Of a stretch of 64,000 nucleotides of DNA, positions 15,550-25,851 are shown piece by piece; position 1 is the stretch's first letter; every line of letters begins with the position of its first letter. Made by a program: the position numbers and the translations under genes. The stretch is from the NCBI GenBank assembly GCA_963791945.1, contig CAWBUD010000004.1, positions 124,001-188,000 of the forward strand, written 5' to 3'. The DNA is from PALSA-1003 sp963791945 (GTDB lineage Bacteria; Pseudomonadota; Gammaproteobacteria; Burkholderiales; Casimicrobiaceae). The notes below the pieces were generated by a model. The model made no database searches. It had not been told where the DNA came from and was given only the letters and a program-made list of their open reading frames with translations.

Positions 15550-17229
15550 CTAGCCGGATCGCGCGGCCGGCCGCTGCTGTTGGGCCAGGAGTTCTCTTGC
15601 GTGCGCGCGCGCTTTGGCCGTGATCTCGTGACCGCCCAGCATGCGCGCCAGCTCCTCGACCCTCGTCGCGTGATCGAGTCGAACGAGGGCGGTAGCCACG
15701 CTATCGGCTCGACCCCGCTTCACCACGCGATAGTGTCCGTCGGCGCACGCGGCGACCTGCGGCAGGTGCGTGACGCACAGCACCTGCCGCTTCCCCCCCA
15801 GTTGCTTGAGGAGCCGCCCGACGGTCGAGGCGACCGCGCCGCCGATGCCGACGTCGACCTCGTCGAAGACGAGCGTCGGTACCGCTCCAACGTCTGCCAG
15901 AACGACCTGTATGGCGAGCGCGATGCGCGACAGCTCCCCGCCTGATGCGACGCTCGCCAGCGGACCGAGGGGCTGCTTCGGGTGCGCCGCGACCTGAAAC
16001 GCGACCGTTTCCATGCCGAAGCTCGCCGCGTCGGTTAGCGGCGTCACCACGACTTCGAACCGCCCGCCGCTCATGGCCAGCTCGCTCATGGCGGCCGTGA
16101 CCCGATGACCGAGCTCCATAGCCGCGAGCTTGCGCTTCGAGCCGAGCTGGACCGCGAGCGCCCGGTAGGCGGCCAGCGCTCGTGCTTCGGCCCGCGCCAG
16201 CGCCTCACGGTCTCCGGCTTCCGACAGCAGCGCGAGCCGCGCTTCGGTCTCCGCCGCCAGCGCAGCCAACCCCTCGGGCGGCACCCTGTGCTTGCGCGCC
16301 AAGGCGTGAATCGCTGCGAGACGCTCGTCGATGCGCTCGAGCTCTGCCGGATCCAGATCCAGTCGCTCGCGATAGGCTCGCAACGCATGACCCGCCTCGT
16401 CGACGCGGATGCGGGCCTCTTCCAGAAGCGCCACGATCTCGCCGAGCGCCGGATCGTGCGCCAGCGCCTGGCGCATGCGCTGGACGAGGGCCGCGAGCCG
16501 CGAGTCGATCGCGGCCTCGCCCTCGATAAGCTCCGTTTCGCCGCTCGCGGCTGCCGCCAGCAGTCGTTCCGCGTGGGAAAGTCGCGATTGCGCCGCGCTG
16601 AGATCCCGCCATTCCGCTTCGGTTGTACCGAGCGCGGCGAGCTCGGCCTGGCGGGCGGCGAGCCGATCGCGCTCCGCATGGACCGCCGCCGCATCGCGCT
16701 CGCCGTGGAGTCGGCGCTCCGACGCATCGCGCCAGGCGCGCCAGCCGGAGGCGACCTCACGCGCGAGCGTCGTGAAGCCGCCGAACGCGTCGAGCAGCGT
16801 ACGCTGGGTCTCCGAACGGACCAGTGATTCGTGGTCGTGCTGCCCGTGCAGATCGACCAGCGAGGCGCCAGCCGCCGCCAGTTGCGCCAGCGTGGCGGGC
16901 CGGCCATTGATCCATGCCCGGCTGCGGCCCTGGGCATCGAGCGTGCGCCGCAGGAGCAGGGGACCGTCATCGACGAAGTCCTGCTCGACCAGCCAGGCGC
17001 GCACGGCCTCCGCCTGGGCGAGATCGAATTCGGCGGAAAGCTCCGCTCGATCGGCGCCCTGACGCAACTGTCGCAGCTCGAATCGGCTGCCGAGAAGCAG
17101 CGACAGGGCATCGAGGAGAATCGATTTACCCGCTCCGGTCTCGCCGGTCAATACGGTGAAGCCGGCCTCGAACTCGACGTCGAGCGTCTCGATGACCGCG
17201 AAATTGCGGATCGACAGCAAGCGCAGCAT
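15550..17229 (-). CDS. recN: DNA repair protein RecN
   Basis: 559 residues, SMC-like ATPase for double-strand-break repair. N-terminal MLRLLSIRNFAVIETLDVEFEAGFTVLTGETGAGKS holds Walker A. The middle is coiled-coil-like (about 150-370). The C-terminal half has the signature SVASGGELSRIALAI and Walker B LVFDEVDVGIGG, then VTHLPQVAACA. Length matches the family. It lies 77 bases after nadK on the same strand, a gene pair conserved in beta- and gammaproteobacteria. Confidence 0.96.
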   Translation of the reverse strand: MLRLLSIRNFAVIETLDVEFEAGFTVLTGETGAGKSILLDALSLLLGSRFELRQLRQGADRAELSAEFDLAQAEAVRAWLVEQDFVDDGPLLLRRTLDAQGRSRAWINGRPATLAQLAAAGASLVDLHGQHDHESLVRSETQRTLLDAFGGFTTLAREVASGWRAWRDASERRLHGERDAAAVHAERDRLAARQAELAALGTTEAEWRDLSAAQSRLSHAERLLAAAASGETELIEGEAAIDSRLAALVQRMRQALAHDPALGEIVALLEEARIRVDEAGHALRAYRERLDLDPAELERIDERLAAIHALARKHRVPPEGLAALAAETEARLALLSEAGDREALARAEARALAAYRALAVQLGSKRKLAAMELGHRVTAAMSELAMSGGRFEVVVTPLTDAASFGMETVAFQVAAHPKQPLGPLASVASGGELSRIALAIQVVLADVGAVPTLVFDEVDVGIGGAVASTVGRLLKQLGGKRQVLCVTHLPQVAACADGHYRVVKRGRADSVATALVRLDHATRVEELARMLGGHEITAKARAHARELLAQQQRPAARSG

Positions 17230-17306
17230 GGAAGCTTCAGGCCCGCAAGGTGACGCAATTGTCGCGCATGGCTCTTGCGCGGGAATCAGACCAAAGCGTT
17301 AGCGCC

Positions 17307-18218
17307 CTAACGTCCGTCCGGAGGGGGGCGCAACCGCTCGGGCGTCTCGCTCCAGTGGAGCTTTCGTCGCAGCATCGCGAAATGGTCGTGGTCCTTGGGA
17401 TGAAGCAATCGCACCCGATGCTCGGAGCGGCGGATGACGACGCGATCGCCCTCTGCCATGGGGAAGTCCGCCTGGCCGTCGCAATGCAGCCCCGCATCCT
17501 TGCCGCGCAGGAGCTGGATTTCGATGACCACCGAATCCCTGACCGCGATGGGCCGATTGGTGAATGCGTGCGGCGCGACCGGCACGAGCAAGATCGCTGC
17601 GATGACCGGATCGACGATCGGCCCCTGCGCGGAGAGCGCGTAGGCGGTCGAGCCCGTGGGCGTGGCGACGATGAGTCCGTCGCCGCGCATCGCGTAGACG
17701 AAGCGTCCATCGATGGTCACGGCACAGTCGATCATGCTGCCGAGCGAGCCGCGGTTGACGACGACGTCGTTGAACGCGAGTGCATGCTCGCCGCCGCCGG
17801 CGACGCGCGCGAGGTCGGCCTCGAGCAAGGTGCGCGTCTCCTCGACGTAGGCTCCGGAGAGCATCGCCGAAAGAGCGCTTTCCATGTCGGCCAGCGCGAT
17901 GTCGGTAAGGAAACCCAGGCGCCCTTGGTTGACGCCGATGAGCGGCACGCCATACGGCGCCAGCCGGCGGGCGATCGACAGCATCGTCCCGTCGCCGCCT
18001 ACGACGATCGCGAGCTTCGCTTCGCGCCCCAGCTGCGCGATCGGCACCGCCGGATAGCCTGGCAACGGCGTGCATTCCGCGGTTTCCGTGTCGAGCAGAA
18101 TGCGGTGGCCACGGCTCGCCAGGAACGCGGCGAGCGCGCGCAGCGGCTCCGCGATTCCCGGGCTGCCATAGCGCCCGACGAGCGCGATCGTCGAGAACGA
18201 TTCGTCCGGAGCGCCCAT
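17307..18218 (-). CDS. nadK: NAD kinase
   Basis: 303 residues; phosphorylates NAD+ to NADP+ in the cytoplasm. Catalytic GGDGTML (about residues 72-78), NQGRLGFLTDI, AFNDVVVNRG and DGLIVATPTGSTAYALSAQGPI are all present. The frame allows an ATG at 18248, but that would overlap the hrcA start; the ATG at 18218 (MGAPDESFSTIALVGRYG) fits the family. It is divergent from hrcA with only 28 bases between the starts, so the two genes' promoters must overlap each other or the coding regions. Confidence 0.95.
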   Translation of the reverse strand: MGAPDESFSTIALVGRYGSPGIAEPLRALAAFLASRGHRILLDTETAECTPLPGYPAVPIAQLGREAKLAIVVGGDGTMLSIARRLAPYGVPLIGVNQGRLGFLTDIALADMESALSAMLSGAYVEETRTLLEADLARVAGGGEHALAFNDVVVNRGSLGSMIDCAVTIDGRFVYAMRGDGLIVATPTGSTAYALSAQGPIVDPVIAAILLVPVAPHAFTNRPIAVRDSVVIEIQLLRGKDAGLHCDGQADFPMAEGDRVVIRRSEHRVRLLHPKDHDHFAMLRRKLHWSETPERLRPPPDGR

Positions 18219-18246
18219 GGGCGGATTAAAGCATAAAATATGCCCC

Positions 18247-19278
18247 ATGCTTGAGCCTCGCGCACAGCATCTGCTGAAAACGCTGATCGAGCGTTACATC
18301 GCGGAGGGGCAACCCGTCGGATCGCGAATTCTGTCGCGCCAGTCGGGGCTGGAGCTGTCTCCCGCGACGATTCGCAACGTCATGGCCGATCTCGAGGAGA
18401 TGGGGTTCATCGCGAGCCCCCATACCTCGGCCGGTCGCGTTCCGACTCCCAAGGGCTATCGCTTCTTCGTCGATACGCTGCTCACGGTCAAACCGCTCGA
18501 GGAGGCCGAGATCAGCGAGCTGCAGGGGCAGCTTCAGGCGGACCGGCCGCAGTTGCTGGTGAGCGCCGCGGCGCAGATGCTTTCGCAGCTCACGCACTTC
18601 GCCGGGGTCGTGAGCACGTCGCGCCGGCGCGATGCTTCGTTCCGTCACCTGGAATTCATGCGTCTGTCCGACCGACGCGTGCTTCTCATCATCGTCACGC
18701 CGGACGGCGACGTGCAGAATCGCATTCTGCACACCGACCACTCATACTCGCCGCAGCAGCTGCTGGAGGCCTCCAACTTTCTCAACGAGCACTACGCGGG
18801 GCAGCCGCTGCAGACAGTGCGCGCGCTTCTCGCCGACGAGCTGAGGCAACTGCGCGAGGATGTGGTGCAGCTGATGACCGCCGCCGTCGATGCCGGCAAC
18901 GAAGCGCTCTCCGATGGAGGCGAGACGCTCGTCGTGTCCGGCGAAACGAATCTCCTTCACGCCGAAGACCTCGCATCGAACATGGACCGGCTCCGGCGGC
19001 TGTTCGAGGTCTTCGAGCAGAAGGGCTCCCTCGTGCACCTCCTGGACGTTACGCACAGAGCGCAGGGCGTGCACCTTTTCATCGGCGGCGAGTCGGGCCT
19101 GGCCCCGCTGGACGAATGCAGCGTCATCGCGGCATCGTACGAAGTCGACGGCCGTGTCATCGGCACCCTCGGGGTGATTGGCCCCACGCGCATGGCCTAC
19201 GAGCGGGTGATCCCGATCGTCGACGTGACCGCCAAGCTCCTCTCCAACGCGCTCACGCAGCAGCTGAACGAGGCCTGA
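18247..19278 (+). CDS. hrcA: Heat-inducible transcription repressor HrcA
   Basis: 343 residues. N-terminal winged helix (LLKTLIERYIAEGQPVGSR, LSPATIRNVMADLEEMGFI, HTSAGRVPTPKGYRFFVD), then a GAF-like domain and the dimerisation C terminus (GVIGPTRMAYERVIPIVDVTAKLLSNAL). HrcA represses chaperone operons at CIRCE operators. I see no CIRCE (TTAGCACTC-N9-GAGTGCTAA) in this window, so its targets, usually groESL, probably lie elsewhere. Start ATG at 18247 rather than the upstream frame start at 18217, because it matches the family N terminus. Confidence 0.95.
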   Translation: MLEPRAQHLLKTLIERYIAEGQPVGSRILSRQSGLELSPATIRNVMADLEEMGFIASPHTSAGRVPTPKGYRFFVDTLLTVKPLEEAEISELQGQLQADRPQLLVSAAAQMLSQLTHFAGVVSTSRRRDASFRHLEFMRLSDRRVLLIIVTPDGDVQNRILHTDHSYSPQQLLEASNFLNEHYAGQPLQTVRALLADELRQLREDVVQLMTAAVDAGNEALSDGGETLVVSGETNLLHAEDLASNMDRLRRLFEVFEQKGSLVHLLDVTHRAQGVHLFIGGESGLAPLDECSVIAASYEVDGRVIGTLGVIGPTRMAYERVIPIVDVTAKLLSNALTQQLNEA

Positions 19279-19290
19279 AGGAAGCTCGGG

Positions 19291-19773
19291 GTGGGAACGC
19301 AGGCGAATGCGAACGCGGCGTTGATCGAGCGTTTCTATTCGGCGTTTGCGCGCCGCGATGTCGGCGCGATGCTGTCGTGCTACAGCGCCGAGGTGGTCTT
19401 TGTCGATCCGGTGTTCGGGGAGCTCCACGGACGCGAGGCCTGCGCTATGTGGCGCATGCTCGATGCCCGCGCGAAGGACCTCGCCATCGACTTCGGGCGC
19501 GTCAGCTCCGACGAGCGCGAAGGAAGCGCCCGCTGGGAAGCGCGCTATACCTACTCGGGAACGGGACGCGCAGTGCACAACCGCATCGAGGCCTCTTTCG
19601 AGTTTCACGAAGGCCGGATCCGGCGCCACGTGGACCGCTTCAGCCTCTGGCGCTGGGCAGCAATGGCGCTGGGGTTGAAGGGAGCGGTACTGGGCTGGGC
19701 GCCCCCGGTGCGCAAGGCTATCCGGGCCCGCGCCGCCGATGGGCTCGCAGCGTACATGGCCGCCAATCCGTGA
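19291..19773 (+). CDS. NTF2/SnoaL-like protein
   Basis: 160 residues with a GTG start. The N-terminal two-thirds is a cone-shaped NTF2-like fold: ALIERFYSAFARRDVGAMLSCYSAEVVFVDPVFGELHGREACAMWRML, then ARWEARYTYSGTGRAVHNRIEASFEFHEGRIRRHVDRFSLWRW. Such proteins range from polyketide cyclases to ligand-binding proteins, so function is not assigned. It begins 12 bases after hrcA, but a heat-shock role is not implied by its sequence. Confidence 0.82.
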   Translation: MGTQANANAALIERFYSAFARRDVGAMLSCYSAEVVFVDPVFGELHGREACAMWRMLDARAKDLAIDFGRVSSDEREGSARWEARYTYSGTGRAVHNRIEASFEFHEGRIRRHVDRFSLWRWAAMALGLKGAVLGWAPPVRKAIRARAADGLAAYMAANP

Positions 19774-19856
19774 AGCCGCCGCGCCCGACTGCACCGTCGC
19801 GTACGGGAGAAGCTTGCGCGGGCCGCTCAGGCGGCTGGCGGGGGACGAACTGAACC

Positions 19857-20969
19857 GTGGCGCGTTACCGGCCGGAACCGAAATTCGTGCACGATCGGGC
19901 GGGCCGGCTCGGCGTGCTCCTCGTGAACCTCGGGACGCCGGACGCGCCGACCTCCGGTGCGGTACGCCGCTATCTCGCCGAGTTTCTGTCCGATCCGCGC
20001 GTCGTCGAGATCCCGGGGGTCGTGTGGCGCCCTCTCCTGCACGGGATCATCCTGCGGGTCCGACCGGCGCAATCCGCGGAGCGCTACCGGCGAATCTGGA
20101 CCAAGGACGGATCGCCTCTCCTCGTCCACAGCCTGCGCCAGAAGACTCTGCTCTTCGGCTATCTGGGCGCGCGGCTCAAGGCGCTGGGGTTGCCCGCCGA
20201 TCATTGCCTGGTCGAGCTCGGCATGCGCTACGGGACCCCTTCGGTCGCCGACGCGCTGGAAAGCCTGCGTCAGGGCAACTGCGAGCGGGTGCTCGTCCTG
20301 CCGCTTTATCCCCAGTACGCGGCCAGCACCACGGCCTCCGTGGTGGACGCGGTTTTCGCCGCCGCGGCATCCCTGCGCCGGGTCCCCGGGCTGCGCGTGG
20401 TCGATGCCTTTCACGACGATCCCGGGTACATCGGCGCGCTCGTGCAGAGCATCAACGACTACTGGGTCAAGCACGGGCGCCCGAACAAGCTCGTGCTCTC
20501 GTTCCATGGAGTGCCTCGATGGACGCTCGATCGCGGTGATCCCTACCACTGTCATTGCCACAAGACCGCGCGCCTGGTCACCACCGGGCTGGGCTTGAAG
20601 CCCGAACAGTACGTGATCACTTTCCAGTCTCGCTTCGGACGCGCGAGATGGCTCGAGCCGTACACGGCACCGACGCTGGTCGCGCTCGCGCGCGAAGGCA
20701 TGCGGCGCGTGGACGTCGTCTGCCCGGGGTTCGTCAGCGACTGCCTCGAAACGCTGGAGGAGATCGGGCTGGAGGGCCGGGCTGCTTTCCTGGAGGCGGG
20801 CGGAACGGAGTTCCACGCCATTCCCTGCCTGAACGAAATGCCGGGGTGGATCGCTGCCCTGGCGTCTATCGCGCTCAAACACCTCGGCGGCTGGCTCGAC
20901 GCTCCGCCCGATGCCGCGAGTCGCGAGCTCACCCAGCTCCGGGCCAAGGCGCGGGGTGCGGCAGCCTGA
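19857..20969 (+). CDS. hemH: Ferrochelatase
   Basis: 370 residues; inserts Fe2+ into protoporphyrin IX, the last step of heme synthesis. Family landmarks: LGVLLVNLGTPDAPT, LPLYPQYAASTTASV, LSFHGVPRWTLDRGDPYHCHCHKTARLV (metal-site His), TFQSRFGRARWLEPYT and VVCPGFVSDCLETLEEI. Starts with GTG at 19857. hemH next to grpE/dnaK/hrcA is a recurring betaproteobacterial order. Confidence 0.96.
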   Translation: MARYRPEPKFVHDRAGRLGVLLVNLGTPDAPTSGAVRRYLAEFLSDPRVVEIPGVVWRPLLHGIILRVRPAQSAERYRRIWTKDGSPLLVHSLRQKTLLFGYLGARLKALGLPADHCLVELGMRYGTPSVADALESLRQGNCERVLVLPLYPQYAASTTASVVDAVFAAAASLRRVPGLRVVDAFHDDPGYIGALVQSINDYWVKHGRPNKLVLSFHGVPRWTLDRGDPYHCHCHKTARLVTTGLGLKPEQYVITFQSRFGRARWLEPYTAPTLVALAREGMRRVDVVCPGFVSDCLETLEEIGLEGRAAFLEAGGTEFHAIPCLNEMPGWIAALASIALKHLGGWLDAPPDAASRELTQLRAKARGAAA

Positions 20970-21022
20970 TAGCCGGAGTCGGCCGCGTCCTCGGCGCGGC
21001 CGATGCGTCGATCCGCGGGTGG

Positions 21023-21050
21023 GTTGAAACGTGCCCGAACACCCCCACTC
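21023..21050 (+). promoter_or_regulatory. Candidate sigma-32 promoter of grpE
   Basis: GTTGAAA at 21023-21029 and CCCCAC at 21043-21048, 13 bases apart, resemble the heat-shock consensus CTTGAAA-N11-16-CCCCATNT. It lies 28 bases upstream of the grpE ATG. The match is weaker than at dnaK. Confidence 0.55.
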
Positions 21051-21077
21051 TGACGATGATCCGTGGAAGGAGCGGGA

Positions 21078-21683
21078 ATGAGCAATAATTCCGATCAAAA
21101 CACTCAGGTTTCCACCCGGGCGGACCTGGATGCGCAGGGGTCGGCCGACCATGGTGATGCCGTTGCGGAAGCGAGGGGCGGGGAGCCGGCCGCCCATCTG
21201 GCTGCGCTGCTCAAGGAAGCCGAGGACGAGGCGGCCCAGCTCAAGGACGCGTGGCTGCGCGCCAAGGCCGAGGCCGACAACATCCGAAAGCAGGCGCAAA
21301 ACGACGTCGCCAAGGCGCACAAGTACGCCATCGAGCGGTTTGCCCAGGAACTGCTGACGGTCCGGGATGCGCTGGAACTCACGCTCGCCACGCCGAACGC
21401 CACGACCGAGGCTCTGAAGGACGGCGTCGAGCTCACGCTCAAGAACCTCAACGCCGCCTTCGAGCGCGAGCGCATCTTCGAGATCAACCCCGCGGGCGAG
21501 AAATACGACGCCCACAAGCACCAGGCGATGACCATGATCGAGTCGGACCAGTCCGCGGGCACCGTGGTGCAGGTGTTTCAGAAGGGCTATCTGCTCAATG
21601 ACCGCGTGCTGCGGCCGGCACTGGTCGCGGTCGCCAAGGCGCGAGAAACACCGCCCGCCCCGCGCGACGACGCTGCGCGCTAG
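21078..21683 (+). CDS. grpE: Nucleotide exchange factor GrpE
   Basis: 201 residues. A polar N terminus and a long coiled-coil (about 50-90: LLKEAEDEAAQLKDAWLRAKAEADNIRKQAQND) precede the beta-domain (NPAGEKYDAHKHQAMTMIESDQSAGTVVQVFQKGYLLNDRVLRPALV). GrpE releases ADP from DnaK. An in-frame GTG at 21063 exists, but the ATG at 21078 is preceded by GGAAGGAGCGGGA. It sits upstream of dnaK with a separate sigma-32 promoter between them. Confidence 0.96.
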   Translation: MSNNSDQNTQVSTRADLDAQGSADHGDAVAEARGGEPAAHLAALLKEAEDEAAQLKDAWLRAKAEADNIRKQAQNDVAKAHKYAIERFAQELLTVRDALELTLATPNATTEALKDGVELTLKNLNAAFERERIFEINPAGEKYDAHKHQAMTMIESDQSAGTVVQVFQKGYLLNDRVLRPALVAVAKARETPPAPRDDAAR

Positions 21684-21696
21684 GCATCGCTCCATA

Positions 21697-21724
21697 CGCT
21701 TGAACGGAAGAACAAAAACCCCAT
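21697..21724 (+). promoter_or_regulatory. Sigma-32 promoter of dnaK
   Basis: CTTGAA at 21697-21702 and CCCCATCT at 21717-21724, 14 bases apart, match the RpoH consensus almost perfectly. It lies 44 bases before the dnaK ATG. Confidence 0.85.
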
Positions 21725-21767
21725 CTAGCGCATAGCTAAGCAACTTAAGGCAACGGAAGGAAACAAC

Positions 21768-23700
<1,933 letters not shown>

Positions 23701-23702
<2 letters not shown>

Positions 23703-23812
23703 TATTCCGTCAGCGGCGGGGTACCATCGCGCTGGCGGCAATGTTGTGATTGCCGCTGACGGAATATCTGGCCGAGTTGAAGCGGCGCCTCCCAACGCCG
23801 CTTAACTCGGCC
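23701..23812. repeat. Two tandem long hairpins between dnaK and dnaJ
   Basis: Hairpin 1: a perfect 17-bp inverted repeat (23701-23717 with 23752-23768, loop 34 nt). Hairpin 2: 23770-23787 with 23796-23812, loop 8 nt, pairing over 17 bp with one bulged base. Only one base separates them. Neither is followed by a T-run. They may attenuate or process the dnaK-dnaJ transcript. Confidence 0.8.
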
Positions 23813-23867
23813 GTCTGTTGTTGACGCGAATGCTGCTCTTGGCGAGATAGGCGAATCGAAGAGGCGA

Positions 23868-25031
23868 ATGGCGAAGCGCGACTACTACACGGTGCTCGGC
23901 GTCAATCGCGATGCCTCGGAGGAGGACGTCAAGAAGGCGTACCGCAAGCTCGCGATGAAGCATCACCCGGACCGTAATCCGAACGACAAGAGCTCCGAGG
24001 ATAAATTCAAGGAAGCGAAAGAAGCGTACGAGATCCTGTCCGACGCCAAGAAGCGCGCGGCGTACGATCAGTTCGGGCACGCGGGTGTCGATCCTTCGGC
24101 CGGATTCGGGGCGGCGGGTGCACGCGGCTTCGGTGCCGCCGGGCCCGAGGGCTTCGGCGGCTTCGCCGACGCCTTCGGCGACATCTTCGGCGAGATCTTC
24201 GGCGGCATGGGTCCCAGCGGCGGACGCGCCCGCGGCAACGGCGTCTATCGCGGCGCGGATCTGCGCTACAACCTGGAGCTGTCGCTGGAGGAAGCTGCGC
24301 GCGGCACCGAGGCAAAGATCCGCATTCCGGCGCTCGAGCAATGTGCGACCTGCCACGGGTCGGGCGCGAAGCCCGGAACGCAGCCGCGCACCTGTCCGAC
24401 GTGTCACGGTCAAGGCCAGGTGCGCATTTCCCAAGGTTTTTTCTCCATCCAGCAGACGTGTCCGCAATGTCATGGAACGGGCAAGATCGTTCCCGAGGCG
24501 TGCCCGACGTGCGAAGGCGCGGGCCGCATCAAGCGGCACAAGACGCTGTCGGTCAAGATTCCCGCGGGCGTGGACCAGGATGACCGCATACGCCTGGCCG
24601 GCGAAGGCGAGGCTGGCCTGAACGGCGGGCCGGCCGGCGATCTCTATGTCGTCGTCGGCCTGAAGCCTCACCCGGTGTTCCAGCGGGAGAACAACGATCT
24701 GCATTGCGAGATGCCGATCTCGTTCGCGACCGCGTCTCTCGGTGGCGAGATCGATATCCCGACGCTCGACGGTCAGGCGAAGCTCAAGATTCCTGCGGAA
24801 ACGCAGACGGGCCAGGTGTTCCGGCTGCGCAGCAAGGGGATCAAGGGCGTACGCAGCACCGTTCACGGCGACCTGTACTGCCACGTCGCCATCGAAACGC
24901 CGGTGAAGCTCACGCCGCGGCAGAAGGAAATCCTGCGCGAGTTCGAAGCGATCAGCGCCGAGAACCCGAGCGCGCACAACCCGCGCGCCAAGAACTGGTA
25001 CGACCGCGTGCGCGAATTCTTCGGGCCGTGA
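23868..25031 (+). CDS. dnaJ: Chaperone protein DnaJ (Hsp40, type I)
   Basis: 387 residues. J domain with the HPD motif (MKHHPDRNPND), a Gly/Phe-rich linker (about 75-125), then four CxxCxGxG-type zinc repeats (CATCHGSG, CPTCHGQG, CPQCHGTG, CPTCEGAG) and the C-terminal substrate domains (TLSVKIPAGVDQDDRIRL). It delivers clients to DnaK and stimulates its ATPase. Separated from dnaK by the double hairpin. Confidence 0.97.
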   Translation: MAKRDYYTVLGVNRDASEEDVKKAYRKLAMKHHPDRNPNDKSSEDKFKEAKEAYEILSDAKKRAAYDQFGHAGVDPSAGFGAAGARGFGAAGPEGFGGFADAFGDIFGEIFGGMGPSGGRARGNGVYRGADLRYNLELSLEEAARGTEAKIRIPALEQCATCHGSGAKPGTQPRTCPTCHGQGQVRISQGFFSIQQTCPQCHGTGKIVPEACPTCEGAGRIKRHKTLSVKIPAGVDQDDRIRLAGEGEAGLNGGPAGDLYVVVGLKPHPVFQRENNDLHCEMPISFATASLGGEIDIPTLDGQAKLKIPAETQTGQVFRLRSKGIKGVRSTVHGDLYCHVAIETPVKLTPRQKEILREFEAISAENPSAHNPRAKNWYDRVREFFGP

Positions 25032-25034
25032 CGC

Positions 25035-25122
25035 GTAGCCCGGGCTAAAGCCGCGTCGCGGCGATGCCCGGGAACTGAGTCTTGCACCTACCCGGGGTTC
25101 GCTCAGCTCACCGCCGGGCTAC
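25035..25122. repeat. GTAGCCCGGG repeat, inverted pair
   Basis: GTAGCCCGGG just after dnaJ and the inverted end (ACCCGGGGTTCGCTCAGCTCACCGCCGGGCTAC) about 60 bases on. Same family as 12432-12551. It lies between convergent dnaJ and the 25119 gene and overlaps the last bases of the latter. Confidence 0.75.
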
Positions 25123-25631
25123 GGAAACACCGGGATGTGCGGATCGAGCCCGCGATCCTGAGCCTCCGGATGACGCTCGCCGAGCAGCGACTTGACGCGC
25201 TCCACGTGGTGCTCGGGCACGTCGATCATGCACAGGATGCAGCCCTGGTCGATCAGCTCTTCGAACTGGCGCAGCCTGGAATTCGGAATCGCCGATCCGA
25301 CCATGCTCGACACCCACATGCCGAGCGCCGCGCCCAGCACGGTCGTGCCGATCACGGTGGCGATCTGCCAGTGCGCCTCGGTCAGCGCGAAGGTCACCAG
25401 CAGCCACCCGCCGATGCAACCCAGCAGCGCGCCCACGATGAGTCCGGTTTGCGCACCGTGCACCAGGTCCGTCTTCTGCAGGACGTTGCACTCGTGCAGG
25501 CCGTCCATCGGTGTGCCCGGTTTGGCGAGGAAATGGATGTGCCGCTCCTCGATCCGCGCCAGCAGAAGGTCATCCATGATTCTGCGCGCGCTCGCGAGGT
25601 CCGGCATCACGTAATACATTCGGCGTCGCAT
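25119..25631 (-). CDS. Hypothetical membrane protein with glycine-rich helices
   Basis: 170 residues. The N-terminal ~55 residues form a soluble segment (YYVMPDLASARRIMDDLLLARIEERHIHFLA), then two Gly-rich membrane helices (about 62-82 and 92-112, GTTVLGAALGMWVSSMVGSAIP), then a polar domain ending in HVERVKSLLGERHPEAQDRG. The layout resembles DUF1269-like proteins, but I cannot confirm the family. Function unknown. Confidence 0.65.
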   Translation of the reverse strand: MRRRMYYVMPDLASARRIMDDLLLARIEERHIHFLAKPGTPMDGLHECNVLQKTDLVHGAQTGLIVGALLGCIGGWLLVTFALTEAHWQIATVIGTTVLGAALGMWVSSMVGSAIPNSRLRQFEELIDQGCILCMIDVPEHHVERVKSLLGERHPEAQDRGLDPHIPVFP

Positions 25632-25851
25632 GATTCCTCCAATCGCGTCGACCGCCGACGTAACGCTTTTCGCGCGTCAAGTCGGATCGATCGTCTTCAA
25701 TCCCTCCTGTCTGCCCGCGCCGGCCGCACGCTTACTCTACGCTTGTCGGCGACCTGGCGGCAAGCAACCGGGAGACACCGTCGCCGGCTTGTGGGGCCGT
25801 CTCCTTCGGCTTAGCATTCGCGTTTTTCATTCGTCCCGGGAGAGGCGCACC

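Noticed and set aside
21684..21767. CIRCE operator upstream of dnaK
   Set aside because: hrcA is nearby, but no TTAGCACTC/GAGTGCTAA inverted repeat is present; the promoter is of sigma-32 type.
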